Below are positions 35,594 through 44,398 of a DNA stretch of 64,000 bases, piece after piece. The notes below the pieces were generated by a model. It searched no databases. It was given only the letters and a program-made list of their open reading frames with translations, and had not been told where the DNA came from. Numbering within the stretch: the stretch's first letter is position 1; every line of letters begins with the position of its first letter. This DNA comes from Roseovarius amoyensis. Lineage in GTDB: Bacteria > Pseudomonadota > Alphaproteobacteria > Rhodobacterales > Rhodobacteraceae. Location of the stretch: NCBI RefSeq assembly GCF_003260265.1, contig NZ_QITQ01000003.1, positions 124,001 to 188,000 of the forward strand, written 5' to 3'. Made by a program: the position numbers and the translations under genes.

Positions 35594-37324
35594 TCAGTTG
35601 AACAGCCACAGTTCGGACAGATACTTCCAGTTGACGAAGTAATAGAGCACGAAGCAGGCAAAGAAGATTCCCACCAGGATTATCGTTCCGGGCAGTTTCA
35701 ACGTGCCTTCGCTGCCGTATTCCGACACCGCTTCTCGGCTCTTGTCATGCAGCGGGAACCGCATCTTGGCGCCGGGCACGGTCAGTTTCGGTCCGGCAAG
35801 GATCGAGCCCACGACGATGATGATGAACAGGAAACCGCCCAACGCCGCCAAGATTGCCGAAAGCCCGTTCAGACCCATCATCAGATAGGCCGCAGCCGGG
35901 AATTCGTGGCCGTGCGCGGCGTCGGTCAGGGACATGTCCCAGTGACGCCGGGGAACACCCAGCGTGCCCGCGCCCATCATGAACATCGAGATGCCGCCGG
36001 CGCCGATGCCGAACAGGAACGGCTGCAGCTTGGCCAAGCCCGGCATGATGATGTCGCGCTGAAAGATCAGCGGCACCACCAGATAGGTCATCGCCATGAA
36101 CGCCAGTGTCGTCCCCGCAACCACGGTCCCGTGGAAGTGACCCGGCACATACAGCGTGTTGTGCATCAGCACGTTCAGCTGTTCGGTGCCCAGGATGACG
36201 CCGGTGATCCCGCCGATAAAGCCGAACATCACCAGGCTGAGGAAAAGGCCCGAAAACGCCGGATTGCCCCAGGGCGCCTTGCGCAGCCATTCGAATGCGC
36301 CGCGGGTATAGCCGTTGCGCCGCTGCGCCGCCTCGATGGCGCCAGGCACGGTCAGCCCGTGGATCATCGAGCCCATCACGGCCAGATACATCATGTACGA
36401 GGTGTTCACGATCTTCCACGTCGCGCTCATCCCCGGTTCGGCCAGAATGTGGTGGGCCGAAGCGAGCTGAAGGAAGAGAATGTACATGAAGAACGCCATG
36501 CGGCTGACCTTTTCAGACAGCGGCTTGGCACCCACGACCATCGCGCCGATGGCGTACCAGATCGACACATGCGCAGCGACGTTGATCTGCTGGGTGGAAT
36601 GGCCCATGCCCCACCAGATCACCTTGTACATCAGCGAGTCGATGTTCGAGATCAGGCCGAGCGACCAAAACCAGGTCGGGATCAGGATGATCGCGCCCGC
36701 AGCCAGGGTGAAAACAGCGATGATCCCCGCCGTGATCGCCCCGAAGGTGACCAGTGGTACCGAACCGTCATAGGTGTTCTCGGCCTTGGCGACGACCAGC
36801 GTGCCGAAGAACACGAACACCCCAATCAGCGCCCCCACCGCAAAGATGATCAGCGACAGGTAGAACCACTGCGACGCCTGCATCGGCGGGTACGAGGTGA
36901 ACATCACCGAGCTGTCGCCGCTCAGGACGGCATAGTTGGCCATCACTGCGCCGACGATCATCAGCACGAAGGCCAGCCAGGCAAAGCGTGGCGTCGCCAG
37001 CCGCGCGCCCAGGATCACCGCCGAGGCGAAGTAGAGCACCGCAATCTCGAAAAAGATGATCCAGAACAGCAGAACGTTGGCCCCGTGCCCGGTGAGCACG
37101 AGATAGAACCATTCCGCTGGCAACAGCTGAACCGCTGGCCAGCGCGTCAATGCGACGCCAAGCCCCATCAACCCGCCGAGCAGCAGAAAGATGACGGCCG
37201 CGACGGCGTTGACCTTGATTAGGGTTTCGGCGTTGGCCTCGATCTTGAGGCCCGAGAAACGGCACGTCCGGTAATTGGCCGCTATGGCCGGACCGGCGAC
37301 TGCGCCGTGATCAATGGTGGTCAT
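35594..37324 (-). CDS. Heme-copper oxidase superfamily subunit I, sNOR-type NO reductase catalytic subunit
   Basis: This 576-residue subunit has about 14 helices and the core ligands of the superfamily: H80 and H398 (low-spin heme), H396 (active-site heme; VPGHFHG), and H242, H291, H292 (second metal). After H242 it reads STQQ, so the tyrosine of the oxidase motif HPEVY is Gln (Q246). Loss of that cross-linked Tyr is typical of NO reductases in this superfamily. With a CuA subunit II, senC and cyoE alongside, it matches the norSY-senC (sNOR) type described in nitrifiers. Oxygen reduction cannot be excluded from sequence alone. Confidence 0.8.
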   Translation of the reverse strand: MTTIDHGAVAGPAIAANYRTCRFSGLKIEANAETLIKVNAVAAVIFLLLGGLMGLGVALTRWPAVQLLPAEWFYLVLTGHGANVLLFWIIFFEIAVLYFASAVILGARLATPRFAWLAFVLMIVGAVMANYAVLSGDSSVMFTSYPPMQASQWFYLSLIIFAVGALIGVFVFFGTLVVAKAENTYDGSVPLVTFGAITAGIIAVFTLAAGAIILIPTWFWSLGLISNIDSLMYKVIWWGMGHSTQQINVAAHVSIWYAIGAMVVGAKPLSEKVSRMAFFMYILFLQLASAHHILAEPGMSATWKIVNTSYMMYLAVMGSMIHGLTVPGAIEAAQRRNGYTRGAFEWLRKAPWGNPAFSGLFLSLVMFGFIGGITGVILGTEQLNVLMHNTLYVPGHFHGTVVAGTTLAFMAMTYLVVPLIFQRDIIMPGLAKLQPFLFGIGAGGISMFMMGAGTLGVPRRHWDMSLTDAAHGHEFPAAAYLMMGLNGLSAILAALGGFLFIIIVVGSILAGPKLTVPGAKMRFPLHDKSREAVSEYGSEGTLKLPGTIILVGIFFACFVLYYFVNWKYLSELWLFN

Positions 37325-37337
37325 GGGTGTCCCTCCC

Positions 37338-37892
37338 TTATTCCACGACGTGGATACGGCCGGTCATCGTGTGATGGCCGATCCCGCAGAACTCGTTGCA
37401 GACGATCCCGAAAACACCCGCCTCTGTAGGCGTCAGTGTCAGAACGTGTTCATATTCGGGGTGCACCGAGATGTTGATGTTGGTCGGCTGCAGTGAAAAG
37501 CCGTGCTGCCAGTCTGCCGAAGACAGGTGAATGCGATAGCTTTCCCCTTTTTTCAGCTCGAGGATCGGCCAGAATTCCCACAGGCGGGCCAGGATATAGG
37601 CATCCCCTCCGACCGGCGGGCGCACGACGGGAACGCCGTCTTCCTCGATCGGGTCGCCGTTATCATCGACGGCCTGGTATTCCTCGGCGAAGGCTTCGAC
37701 CCTCTCGACGTATCGCTCGGGTTTGACCTTGTAGGTTTCGGTCGAAAGGTTCTGATTGCCGATGAAGTGCCAGGCAATCATGAAGAAGAACATGAAAAGC
37801 CCCCAGAGAAAGGCGATGATGATCCAGCTCAGTTCGATGCCGTGGATCGGTTCCTTCCACCAAAGACGGTTTGACGGCGGTGTGATGGCCAT
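37338..37892 (-). CDS. CuA-containing subunit II of the sNOR-type enzyme
   Basis: This 184-residue protein has one helix (about 22-42) and a cupredoxin domain with a complete CuA site: H130, C165, E167, C169, H173, M176 (CNEFCGIGHHTM). It is shorter than oxidase subunit II (one helix, not two). It should take electrons from a periplasmic cytochrome or cupredoxin. ATG 37892 has AGGAGA upstream; the catalytic subunit gene follows after 13 bp. Confidence 0.9.
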   Translation of the reverse strand: MAITPPSNRLWWKEPIHGIELSWIIIAFLWGLFMFFFMIAWHFIGNQNLSTETYKVKPERYVERVEAFAEEYQAVDDNGDPIEEDGVPVVRPPVGGDAYILARLWEFWPILELKKGESYRIHLSSADWQHGFSLQPTNINISVHPEYEHVLTLTPTEAGVFGIVCNEFCGIGHHTMTGRIHVVE

Positions 37893-37916
37893 GTCGGTCT
37901 CTCCTGCTGTGTCCGG

Positions 37917-38096
37917 TCAGTTCGCGACCGGAATCGAGGCGATCTCCATCACGCCCCAGACGATGTAGAGAACTGTGGGAATCGTGACGCCCAGGAAGAG
38001 CAGCAGAAACGGGTTGTCGAGTATCTGCTGCATCGCCGGGATGCGTTCCGGTGGTGCTGCGCTTTCGCGCTTTGTGTCAGTCTCTTGGTCGGTCAT
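37917..38096 (-). CDS. Small single-helix membrane protein, first gene of sNOR-type operon
   Basis: This 59-residue protein has a charged N-terminal half (TDQETDTKRE...) and one membrane helix (LLLFLGVTIPTVLYIVWGVMEI, about 32-53). It is placed exactly where small accessory subunits occur in oxidase operons. ATG 38096 has GGGAGA upstream. No family is recognised; probably a subunit IV-like stabiliser of the complex. Confidence 0.75.
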   Translation of the reverse strand: MTDQETDTKRESAAPPERIPAMQQILDNPFLLLFLGVTIPTVLYIVWGVMEIASIPVAN

Positions 38097-38692
38097 GTGG
38101 CTTTCTCCCTCACCGTCCGATGGCCTGTCCGTAGCGGGCGCTTGATCCTCTGATTCACAGCGCCGCAAGAGGTGCGAAGCCGTCGGATCGTGCTGGTGGT
38201 CCTGAAGTCTTGCCTTCGCGCGCTCCGGCTTTTGCCGATTATCTTGTCCTGTGCGTAACTGCCCTCCGCTCTTTCCGCTCAGACCGCGGAAAGAACGTCA
38301 GGCGTGCCACACACCTCGTTCGGAAAAGTTCGCGGGCGCCCCGCCGGACGGTCTGGCCGGCCCATGTCGCGCCCAGTCGGCTGGGGGCGAGCAGGGTGCC
38401 CGCGGCGAACTCTTCCTATCATCACGATATATCGGCAGAACGAATACCTATTTGATATAAGTCAAATACGATCGGTCGCTTCTTCGTTCACGCGCGAATA
38501 CAAGACCCTTCAGAAGGGCCGGGCAGGGCCGTCTGGCACCGGCTGGATTGCCGAAATGCGCATTTACAATACCTATTACGAAGGCTAAAATCGGGTCTTG
38601 TCACAGCCGCGCCCGGCCCATACCGGTCACCAATTCACGGAATGTCTCGGGCCGGGTGCGGCGAATTCGCGCAGAAAAAAAGGACAGCAGAA
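38097..38692. other. 596-bp divergent region between the sNOR-type operon and the di-iron repair gene
   Basis: It holds the FNR/NNR box at 38452-38465 and a perfect 12-bp palindrome AAATGCGCATTT (38554-38565) that could bind another regulator such as NsrR. The stretch from 38097 to about 38420 is GC-rich, with no convincing ORF, and would be a long leader of the sNOR transcript. No RNA gene was recognised. Confidence 0.6.
38452..38465. promoter_or_regulatory. FNR/NNR-type box upstream of the sNOR-type operon
   Basis: TTGAT-ATAA-GTCAA differs from a perfect palindrome by one base pair. On the minus strand a -10-like TATCGT (38424-38429) lies at the correct distance for a class II activator, giving a start near 38417 and a leader of about 320 nt before ATG 38096. 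On the plus strand the spacing finds only TCACGC, so control of the sNOR operon is favoured over the repair gene. Confidence 0.7.
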
Positions 38693-39172
38693 ATGGCCGA
38701 GGACGCCCCGATTCACGACGCCGCGGAACTGACCCGGTATATCGAGACCCGTTATCACGCCCGCCACCGCGAACAACTGCCCGAACTGGCCGAGCTTTCG
38801 GCCAAGGTCGAGATGGTGCATGCCGGCGCCGAGGGGGTGCCCGCAGGGCTGGCGGAAGTCCTGTCGCGCCTGATTGGCGAGATGGAGGTGCACATGAAGA
38901 AAGAGGAGCTGATCCTGTTTCCCGCGATTCGCGCCGGCGGCCATCCGGGGCTGGAGCATCCCATCACGGCGATGCGGGCCGATCACGACAACCACGAAAC
39001 GGATGTCGAACGCATTCGCGCAATCACCGGTGGTCCGACCCTGCCAGAGGGAGCCTGCCGGTCATGGACCCGTCTTTATGCCGGGGTCGAAGAGTTCATC
39101 GCTGACCTGACCGAGCATATCCGCCTGGAAAACGAAGTGCTTTTCCCGCAGTTCGAGCAGGCCACCGTCTGA
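38693..39172 (+). CDS. Hemerythrin-domain di-iron protein, RIC/YtfE/DnrN-like
   Basis: This 159-residue protein matches the hemerythrin part of the repair-of-iron-centres family: ETRYHARHREQLPEL, HMKKEELILFP (H67, E71), ADHDNHE (H98/H101), and EHIRLENEVLFPQF (H142, E146). The usual ScdA-type N-terminal domain is missing, making it shorter than typical 220-240-residue members. The family protects or repairs FeS clusters and di-iron sites after NO stress. ATG 38693 has AAGGA upstream. It converges on the FNR-like gene. Confidence 0.85.
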   Translation: MAEDAPIHDAAELTRYIETRYHARHREQLPELAELSAKVEMVHAGAEGVPAGLAEVLSRLIGEMEVHMKKEELILFPAIRAGGHPGLEHPITAMRADHDNHETDVERIRAITGGPTLPEGACRSWTRLYAGVEEFIADLTEHIRLENEVLFPQFEQATV

Positions 39173-39211
39173 TGCGATCCGCGCGGCCCCCAATCGGGGC
39201 CGCACCCGGCC

Positions 39212-39934
39212 TCAACCGTCGGCGGCGCGCGTGGCTTCCGCTCTCAGCGCGGCCAAAGACCCGGTCGAGACATTGCGCCCCGAAAGCGCGATCAGCCTGT
39301 CTGCCTTTAGCCGTGAAAACAGCCGTGACAGGCTTTCGGGCTGGATGCCCAGCATTCCGGCCATGGTGCCGCGGCTGATCGGCAGGCGCGCGACCAGCCG
39401 CGTGCCGACAGGTTTTCCGTGCCGCTCCAGCAGGTCGCTCAGCAACCGGCACAGCCGCGCCCGGTTCGACAGGCAGGCCTGTTCGACGATGCTGGTCTCG
39501 GCGCGGTCCATCTCTGCCAGGCAACGGTCGACCAGTTCCTTGTACACCCCCGGCGCATCCTGCGTGAGCTTGAGCGCGTCACGCCGCGCGATGGTACAAA
39601 CCGCCGCCTCGGTCAGCGCCACGGCCGTGGTCTGGTGCGGTGTGCCGCGCAGAAAGGCCCGCACGCCCAGCGTATCGCCGGGATAGGCCAGACGAAGCAG
39701 CACGTCGGTGCCGTTCTCATGGGTGATGGACAGGCTGAACACGCCCTGGCTGATGCAATGCAGCCCCTCGTTGGGGGCGTCCTGACGGAAAAGCGTGTTA
39801 CCTTCGTTCAGGCCGCGGCGGCGGCGCAGACGGTCGAGCGCCTGTATCCGTCGGGCCGGAACGCCATGCCACGGAGTATGCTTTCCATACTGACAGTCGA
39901 TGCAGGATCGGGTGACAGGCAGATCGAAGGACAT
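39212..39934 (-). CDS. FNR-like CRP-family regulator with altered cysteine set
   Basis: This 240-residue regulator has N-terminal C11-ID-C14, a beta barrel with C59, C112 (AAVCTIARRDAL, aligning with E. coli FNR C122), and a HTH with IQPESLSRLFSRLK that should read TTGA half-sites. Relative to FNR (C20, C23, C29, C122), the third N-terminal cysteine is T20. It may thus bind an FeS cluster differently or not at all. An FNR box lies about 85 bp upstream (40013-40026), suggesting autoregulation. Length is normal. Confidence 0.85.
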   Translation of the reverse strand: MSFDLPVTRSCIDCQYGKHTPWHGVPARRIQALDRLRRRRGLNEGNTLFRQDAPNEGLHCISQGVFSLSITHENGTDVLLRLAYPGDTLGVRAFLRGTPHQTTAVALTEAAVCTIARRDALKLTQDAPGVYKELVDRCLAEMDRAETSIVEQACLSNRARLCRLLSDLLERHGKPVGTRLVARLPISRGTMAGMLGIQPESLSRLFSRLKADRLIALSGRNVSTGSLAALRAEATRAADG

Positions 39935-40012
39935 GGTCGCGGGCGTTCCGGATTCCGTTGTGGCTGTGTTTGCGGATGCCCGGGCACACTAGAAATCCTG
40001 CGCGCGGGCACC

Positions 40013-40026
40013 TTGACATGGATCAA
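40013..40026 (-). promoter_or_regulatory. FNR/NNR-type box upstream of the FNR-like gene
   Basis: TTGAC-ATGG-ATCAA, a 5-4-5 site with half-sites TTGAC and ATCAA. At the -41.5 position a transcript would start near 39978, leaving a 44-nt leader before ATG 39934. The only other flanking gene ends here (RND permease), so the FNR-like gene is the target. Confidence 0.75.
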
Positions 40027-40045
40027 CCGCAACTCCGGCGAACCA

Positions 40046-43000
40046 TCAGACCGCCTTGCCCGGGCGGCGCCCCAGCTCGCGCCCGATCAGGCGTTCGAAC
40101 ACGCCACGCGGCTTGGTAAACCGCGCCAGCAGGTCATACAGTACCGGCGTGACCACCAGCATCAGCACGCTGGCCATCGCCAGCCCGGCGATGATCACCG
40201 TGCCGATGGCGGCGCGCGCCTCTGATCCCGCGCCGGAGGCCAGCACCAGCGGCACCGCGCCCAGGATGGTCGAAACAACGGTCATCACGATGGGACGCAG
40301 CCGCAGGGCAGAGGCCAGCAACACCGCCTCGCGCCGCTTGAGGCCCTCGTCGCGCAATTGGTTGGCGAACTCGACGATCAGAATACCGTTCTTGGCCACC
40401 AGCCCGACCAGCAGGATGATCCCGATCTGCGAATAGACGTTGATCGACAGCCCCCCCAGCGCCATTGCGTAGATTGCGCCAGCCAGCCCCGCGGGAACCG
40501 TCAGCATGATGGTGAGCGGGTGAACAAAGCTTTCGAACTGCGCCGCCAGCACCAGGAAAACGATCAGCAGCGCCAGCCCCAGCACCAGCCCCATGCCCTG
40601 TTCGGTGTCCTTGAAGGTGCGCGACTGCCCTTCGTAGCCCAGGTTTGCCTCGGCCGGCAGCAGCTCGGCCGCCGCCGCCTCGATCTCGGTCAGGACGCCG
40701 CCCAGGTTATGGCCCGGCGCAACCGTGCCCGACAGCCGGATCGACGGCAGCCGGTCGAACCGCCTGAGCGACGGCGCAGCGGCATTTTCCTCCAGCCGGA
40801 CGAGCGCGCCCAGCGGCACCAGCGTCTGCCCGTCGGCGGCGCGGATGAACAGGTTCGAGATGTCGGCAGGGCTTTCGCGGTCGCTCGCCTCGGCCTGCAT
40901 GATCACCGGGTATTCCCGGCCACGGCTGACGAATGTTGTCACCTCGCGCGAGGCCAGCATCGTTTGCAGCGTGGCGGCAATGGCTTCAGCGGAAATCCCC
41001 AGGTCGTCGGCACGGTTGCGGTCGATATGAACGTCGAGCTGGGGCAGGTTTTCCTCATAGTTGATTTCGGCGTTGACGATGCCGGGCATGGTTTCGGCGC
41101 GCGCCAGCAGGGTGTTGGCCCATTCCTTGACACTGTCGAAATCGGGCCCGCCCACGATTACACGCAGGGGCGATGAATTGCCGCGCAACCCCAGCCCGGC
41201 GGGCGCGATGGGAACGCCGCGGGCGATGGTCACGTCATTCATCAGGGGGGCAATCCGGCGCACCACGTCAAAGACGGTCGCGCTGCGTTCTTCCCACGGG
41301 ACCAGCCTGAAGACGACGAAGGACCGGAACGCGCGTCCGCCCCAGCCGGTAAAGGTGGAAACGGTGTCGATGATGCCTTCGTCGCGCAGGGGGGCGAGGA
41401 TGTCCTCGACCTGACGCGCGGCGCGGTCGGTGTTCTCAACGGTGCTGCCCTGCGGCGCGGTCAGCGGCACGAAGCCGACGCCGCGGTCCTCGCTCGGGGC
41501 CAGTTCGTGCGGCAGCCCGTCATAGAACAGCGCAGCACCCCCGGTCGCGATGCCCGCCAGCACCAGCACCACCAGCGGCATTTGCAGCGCGCCCGACAAC
41601 AGCCGGCGATAGGCGCGCTGGATGCCGGTCAGCCGGGCGATGGCCGCCTCGGTGCCGCCCTCGGTTTCCGAAACGGTCCGGGCACGCCCCTTGTGGGCGC
41701 GCAGCACCCGCGAAGCCAGCGCCGGGCAGGCCGTCAGTGCCACATAGGTCGATATCGCCACCGTCCCGGCCATGACCCAGCCGAATTCGACGAACAACCG
41801 CCCGACCTGGCCGGGCATGAACGACAGCGGCACGAACACGGCGATCAGCGTCAGCGAGGTGGCGATCACCGCGAATGTCACCTGCTCGGCCCCGCGCAGG
41901 CTGGCCACCAGCGGGCTTTCGCCGGCCTCGACCCGGCGCTGGATGTTTTCCAGCACCACGATGGCGTCATCGACCACCAGCCCGATGGCCAGCAGCATCG
42001 CCAATAGCGTCAGCGTGTTGAGCGAAAAACCCCACGCCCCGATCAGGATGAACGACCCGATCAGCGACACCGGGATGGCGACGACCGGCACTAGTGTCGC
42101 GCGCGGCGAGCGCAGAAAGGCCAGGATCACCAGCACCACCAACACCAGCGAGATCGACAGCGCGATCAGCACCTCGCGGATCGAGGCGCCGACAAAGAGC
42201 GCATCGTCGGAACCGATGCTGACCTCCATCCCTTCGGGCAGGGTGGGGCGCAGCGCCTCGATTTCCTTGCGCACGGCTTTTGATATTACCAGCGTGTTCG
42301 ACTGGCTTTGCCGCAGGACCGAAATACTGACCGCGTCGGCGCCGTCGCTGCGCGCGATGGTGCTGTCATCGGCCACGCCGGGCTCGACCCGGGCCACATC
42401 ACCCAGCCGCACCGGGTAACCGGCCACGCGCCCCAGCACCACGTCGCGGAAATCCTCGATGCTGGTCAACCGGCTGTTGAGCCGCACCGACAACTGGCGG
42501 GTGTCGGAAATCACCTCGCCGGCGGGGCGCTCGACATTGTTGCGCACAAGCGCGGCCTCGACATCGGCCACGGTCAGCTGCCGCGCCGCCAGGGCCCGGC
42601 GGTCCAGCCAGATGCGCACCGCAAAGGGACGATGGCCACGGATCTGCAACTGCGCCACCCCGTCGATGGTGGCCAGCCGGTCGGCGATGTAGCGGTCGAT
42701 ATAGTCGGTGATCTCGGGCGTGGTCATCCGGGTCGAGGTGACAGCCAGCCGCATCACCGGGTCAGCGTCTGAATCGCTTTTGACGATAACAGGGGTCTCG
42801 GCGTCGTCTGGCAATTGCCCACTGATGCGGCCAACCGCGTCGCGCACGTCGTTGGCGGCCTCTTCGATGCTGCGGCCGATCTCGAATTCCAGCGTGATCC
42901 GGCTGCGGCCCTGGCGGCTTTCGGAACTGATCGTGCGCAGACCCGCGATGGCGGCGACCGCGCCCTCGATCGGTTCGGTAACGTCGGTATCCATGACCGA

Positions 43001-43168
43001 GGGTGCGGCGCCGGGATAGTCGGTGTCGATCGAGATGACGGCGTTGTCCACGTCCGGCAATTCGCGCACGGGAATGTCGCGCAGCGCCGCCAGGCCGAAA
43101 ACCAGCAACAGCAGGCTGGCCACCGCCGCCAGCACCGGGCGGCGCACGGCGATGCCGGGCAGGGTCAC
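40046..43168 (-). CDS. RND efflux transporter permease (HAE1 family), system 2
   Basis: This 1040-residue pump starts MTLPGIAVRRPVLAAVASLLLLVFGLAALRDIPVRELPDVDNAVISI, typical of HAE1. GLVVDDAIVVLENIQRRVEAG in helix 4 holds the proton-relay DD. Twelve helices and two periplasmic domains are seen. Start ATG 43168 overlaps the adaptor stop (ATGA). The sequence differs from system 1, so they are not recent duplicates. Substrate unknown. Confidence 0.92.
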   Translation of the reverse strand: MTLPGIAVRRPVLAAVASLLLLVFGLAALRDIPVRELPDVDNAVISIDTDYPGAAPSVMDTDVTEPIEGAVAAIAGLRTISSESRQGRSRITLEFEIGRSIEEAANDVRDAVGRISGQLPDDAETPVIVKSDSDADPVMRLAVTSTRMTTPEITDYIDRYIADRLATIDGVAQLQIRGHRPFAVRIWLDRRALAARQLTVADVEAALVRNNVERPAGEVISDTRQLSVRLNSRLTSIEDFRDVVLGRVAGYPVRLGDVARVEPGVADDSTIARSDGADAVSISVLRQSQSNTLVISKAVRKEIEALRPTLPEGMEVSIGSDDALFVGASIREVLIALSISLVLVVLVILAFLRSPRATLVPVVAIPVSLIGSFILIGAWGFSLNTLTLLAMLLAIGLVVDDAIVVLENIQRRVEAGESPLVASLRGAEQVTFAVIATSLTLIAVFVPLSFMPGQVGRLFVEFGWVMAGTVAISTYVALTACPALASRVLRAHKGRARTVSETEGGTEAAIARLTGIQRAYRRLLSGALQMPLVVLVLAGIATGGAALFYDGLPHELAPSEDRGVGFVPLTAPQGSTVENTDRAARQVEDILAPLRDEGIIDTVSTFTGWGGRAFRSFVVFRLVPWEERSATVFDVVRRIAPLMNDVTIARGVPIAPAGLGLRGNSSPLRVIVGGPDFDSVKEWANTLLARAETMPGIVNAEINYEENLPQLDVHIDRNRADDLGISAEAIAATLQTMLASREVTTFVSRGREYPVIMQAEASDRESPADISNLFIRAADGQTLVPLGALVRLEENAAAPSLRRFDRLPSIRLSGTVAPGHNLGGVLTEIEAAAAELLPAEANLGYEGQSRTFKDTEQGMGLVLGLALLIVFLVLAAQFESFVHPLTIMLTVPAGLAGAIYAMALGGLSINVYSQIGIILLVGLVAKNGILIVEFANQLRDEGLKRREAVLLASALRLRPIVMTVVSTILGAVPLVLASGAGSEARAAIGTVIIAGLAMASVLMLVVTPVLYDLLARFTKPRGVFERLIGRELGRRPGKAV

Positions 43169-44247
43169 GAGTCGCCCTCGGTCAGTGCGCTGTCGCCCAG
43201 CACGGTGACCGGCTGGCCGTCGCGCACCCGTTGCAGCCCGCGCACGATGACCGGTGTGCCGGGTTCGATCCCCGACTCGATGGCGACGACGCCGTTTTTG
43301 CGCAGGCCGGTTGTCACCGGCATGCGTCGGGCGATACCGTCCTCGACCGTGAAGACATAGGTTTCGGCCGCCTGGAACAGGATCGCCGCCTCGGGCACGA
43401 CCAGCTTTTCCGCCTCTGACAGGGTCAGCGTCAACGACATGAACATCCCCGCCGGCAGCGCCCGGTCGGGGTTGGGAATGACAGCGCGGGCGCGAAAGGC
43501 GCGGCTGACCTGGTCGATATGGGTATCGACCGCCGCGATGTGGCCGTCAAAGCTGCGGCCCGGAAAGGCGGCGCTGGCGGCGCTGATGCGCAGCCCGACG
43601 CGGGCCTCGGCGAACAGTGTCTCGGGCAGGGCGAATTCGACGATCACGTCGTCCAGATCGTCCAGCCGGGCCAGGACATCGCCGGCGCTGACCCGCGCGC
43701 CGGGGTCGATTTCGGCCAGGCCGACGACGCCGGCGAAAGGCGCGGTTATGGTCCGATCCTGCAGCCGCTGACGGGCGCGGTCAAGCTGGGCGCGCGCCTC
43801 GGCCAGGCGGGCGATGGAATCCTCCAGCGTGGCCTGCGAGATGGCGTTCGACCCCAGCAACTGGCGCGCCCGTTCCAGCGCGCGCGCGGTTTCGTTTTCG
43901 CGGGCTTCGGCCTCGGCCAGGTCGGCGCGCTCAATAACGTCGTCGAGCCGGGCCAGGACCTGGCCCTTTTCCACCTGCGCGCCGGGGGTGATGGCGATCT
44001 CGACCAGCCGCCCGTCAGCCTGAGGCACGATGTCGACGGACAGGCGCGCGCGGGTGGTGCCCACCGCCTCGACCGTGCGCGAGAGCGTGCGGGTCGTTGC
44101 CGGCTCCAGTTCGACCGCGGCGGGGCGGGCCTGCGGCGCGGTTGCCGTGACCTGCGGTGCGGGGCCATATTCGGAATAGAGCGCCTGCCCGCCATAGGCC
44201 AGCGCCCCCAGAAGACAGAGCAGAAGAAACTGTTTCCAGACAGCCAT
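43165..44247 (-). CDS. RND periplasmic adaptor (HlyD/MFP), system 2
   Basis: This 360-residue protein has an N-terminal helix (about 5-22), lipoyl-like halves (VDIVPQADGRLVEIAITPGAQVEKGQVLARLDD and PFAGVVGLAEIDPGARVSAGDVLARLDDL), an intervening coiled-coil hairpin and beta-barrel domains. ATG 44247 has AGGGAAA upstream; the longer frame to 44325 is not conserved. Partner of the permease gene just downstream. Confidence 0.9.
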   Translation of the reverse strand: MAVWKQFLLLCLLGALAYGGQALYSEYGPAPQVTATAPQARPAAVELEPATTRTLSRTVEAVGTTRARLSVDIVPQADGRLVEIAITPGAQVEKGQVLARLDDVIERADLAEAEARENETARALERARQLLGSNAISQATLEDSIARLAEARAQLDRARQRLQDRTITAPFAGVVGLAEIDPGARVSAGDVLARLDDLDDVIVEFALPETLFAEARVGLRISAASAAFPGRSFDGHIAAVDTHIDQVSRAFRARAVIPNPDRALPAGMFMSLTLTLSEAEKLVVPEAAILFQAAETYVFTVEDGIARRMPVTTGLRKNGVVAIESGIEPGTPVIVRGLQRVRDGQPVTVLGDSALTEGDS

Positions 44248-44398
44248 GCTGATTTCCCTGCGCCCGGACCGGAAAGAGACCGACCACGCCACCGCGCAAA
44301 CTAACCGAAGTGGGCAGAATGGCAACTATCCTGAGGTCGGGACTGGACGTCATCGGCCAGACCGCTAAGAAGGAAGAAACGGTGCGAGCGGCATATAC

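Noticed and set aside
35594-37324. Calling this gene a standard cytochrome c oxidase subunit I
   Set aside because: The HPEVY tyrosine is Gln and subunit II has a single helix; the gene group fits sNOR better, though O2 reduction is not ruled out.
38548-39105. A 185-codon plus-strand frame overlapping the RIC-like gene
   Set aside because: It is out of frame with the clear hemerythrin domain at 38693-39172 and is highly arginine-rich.
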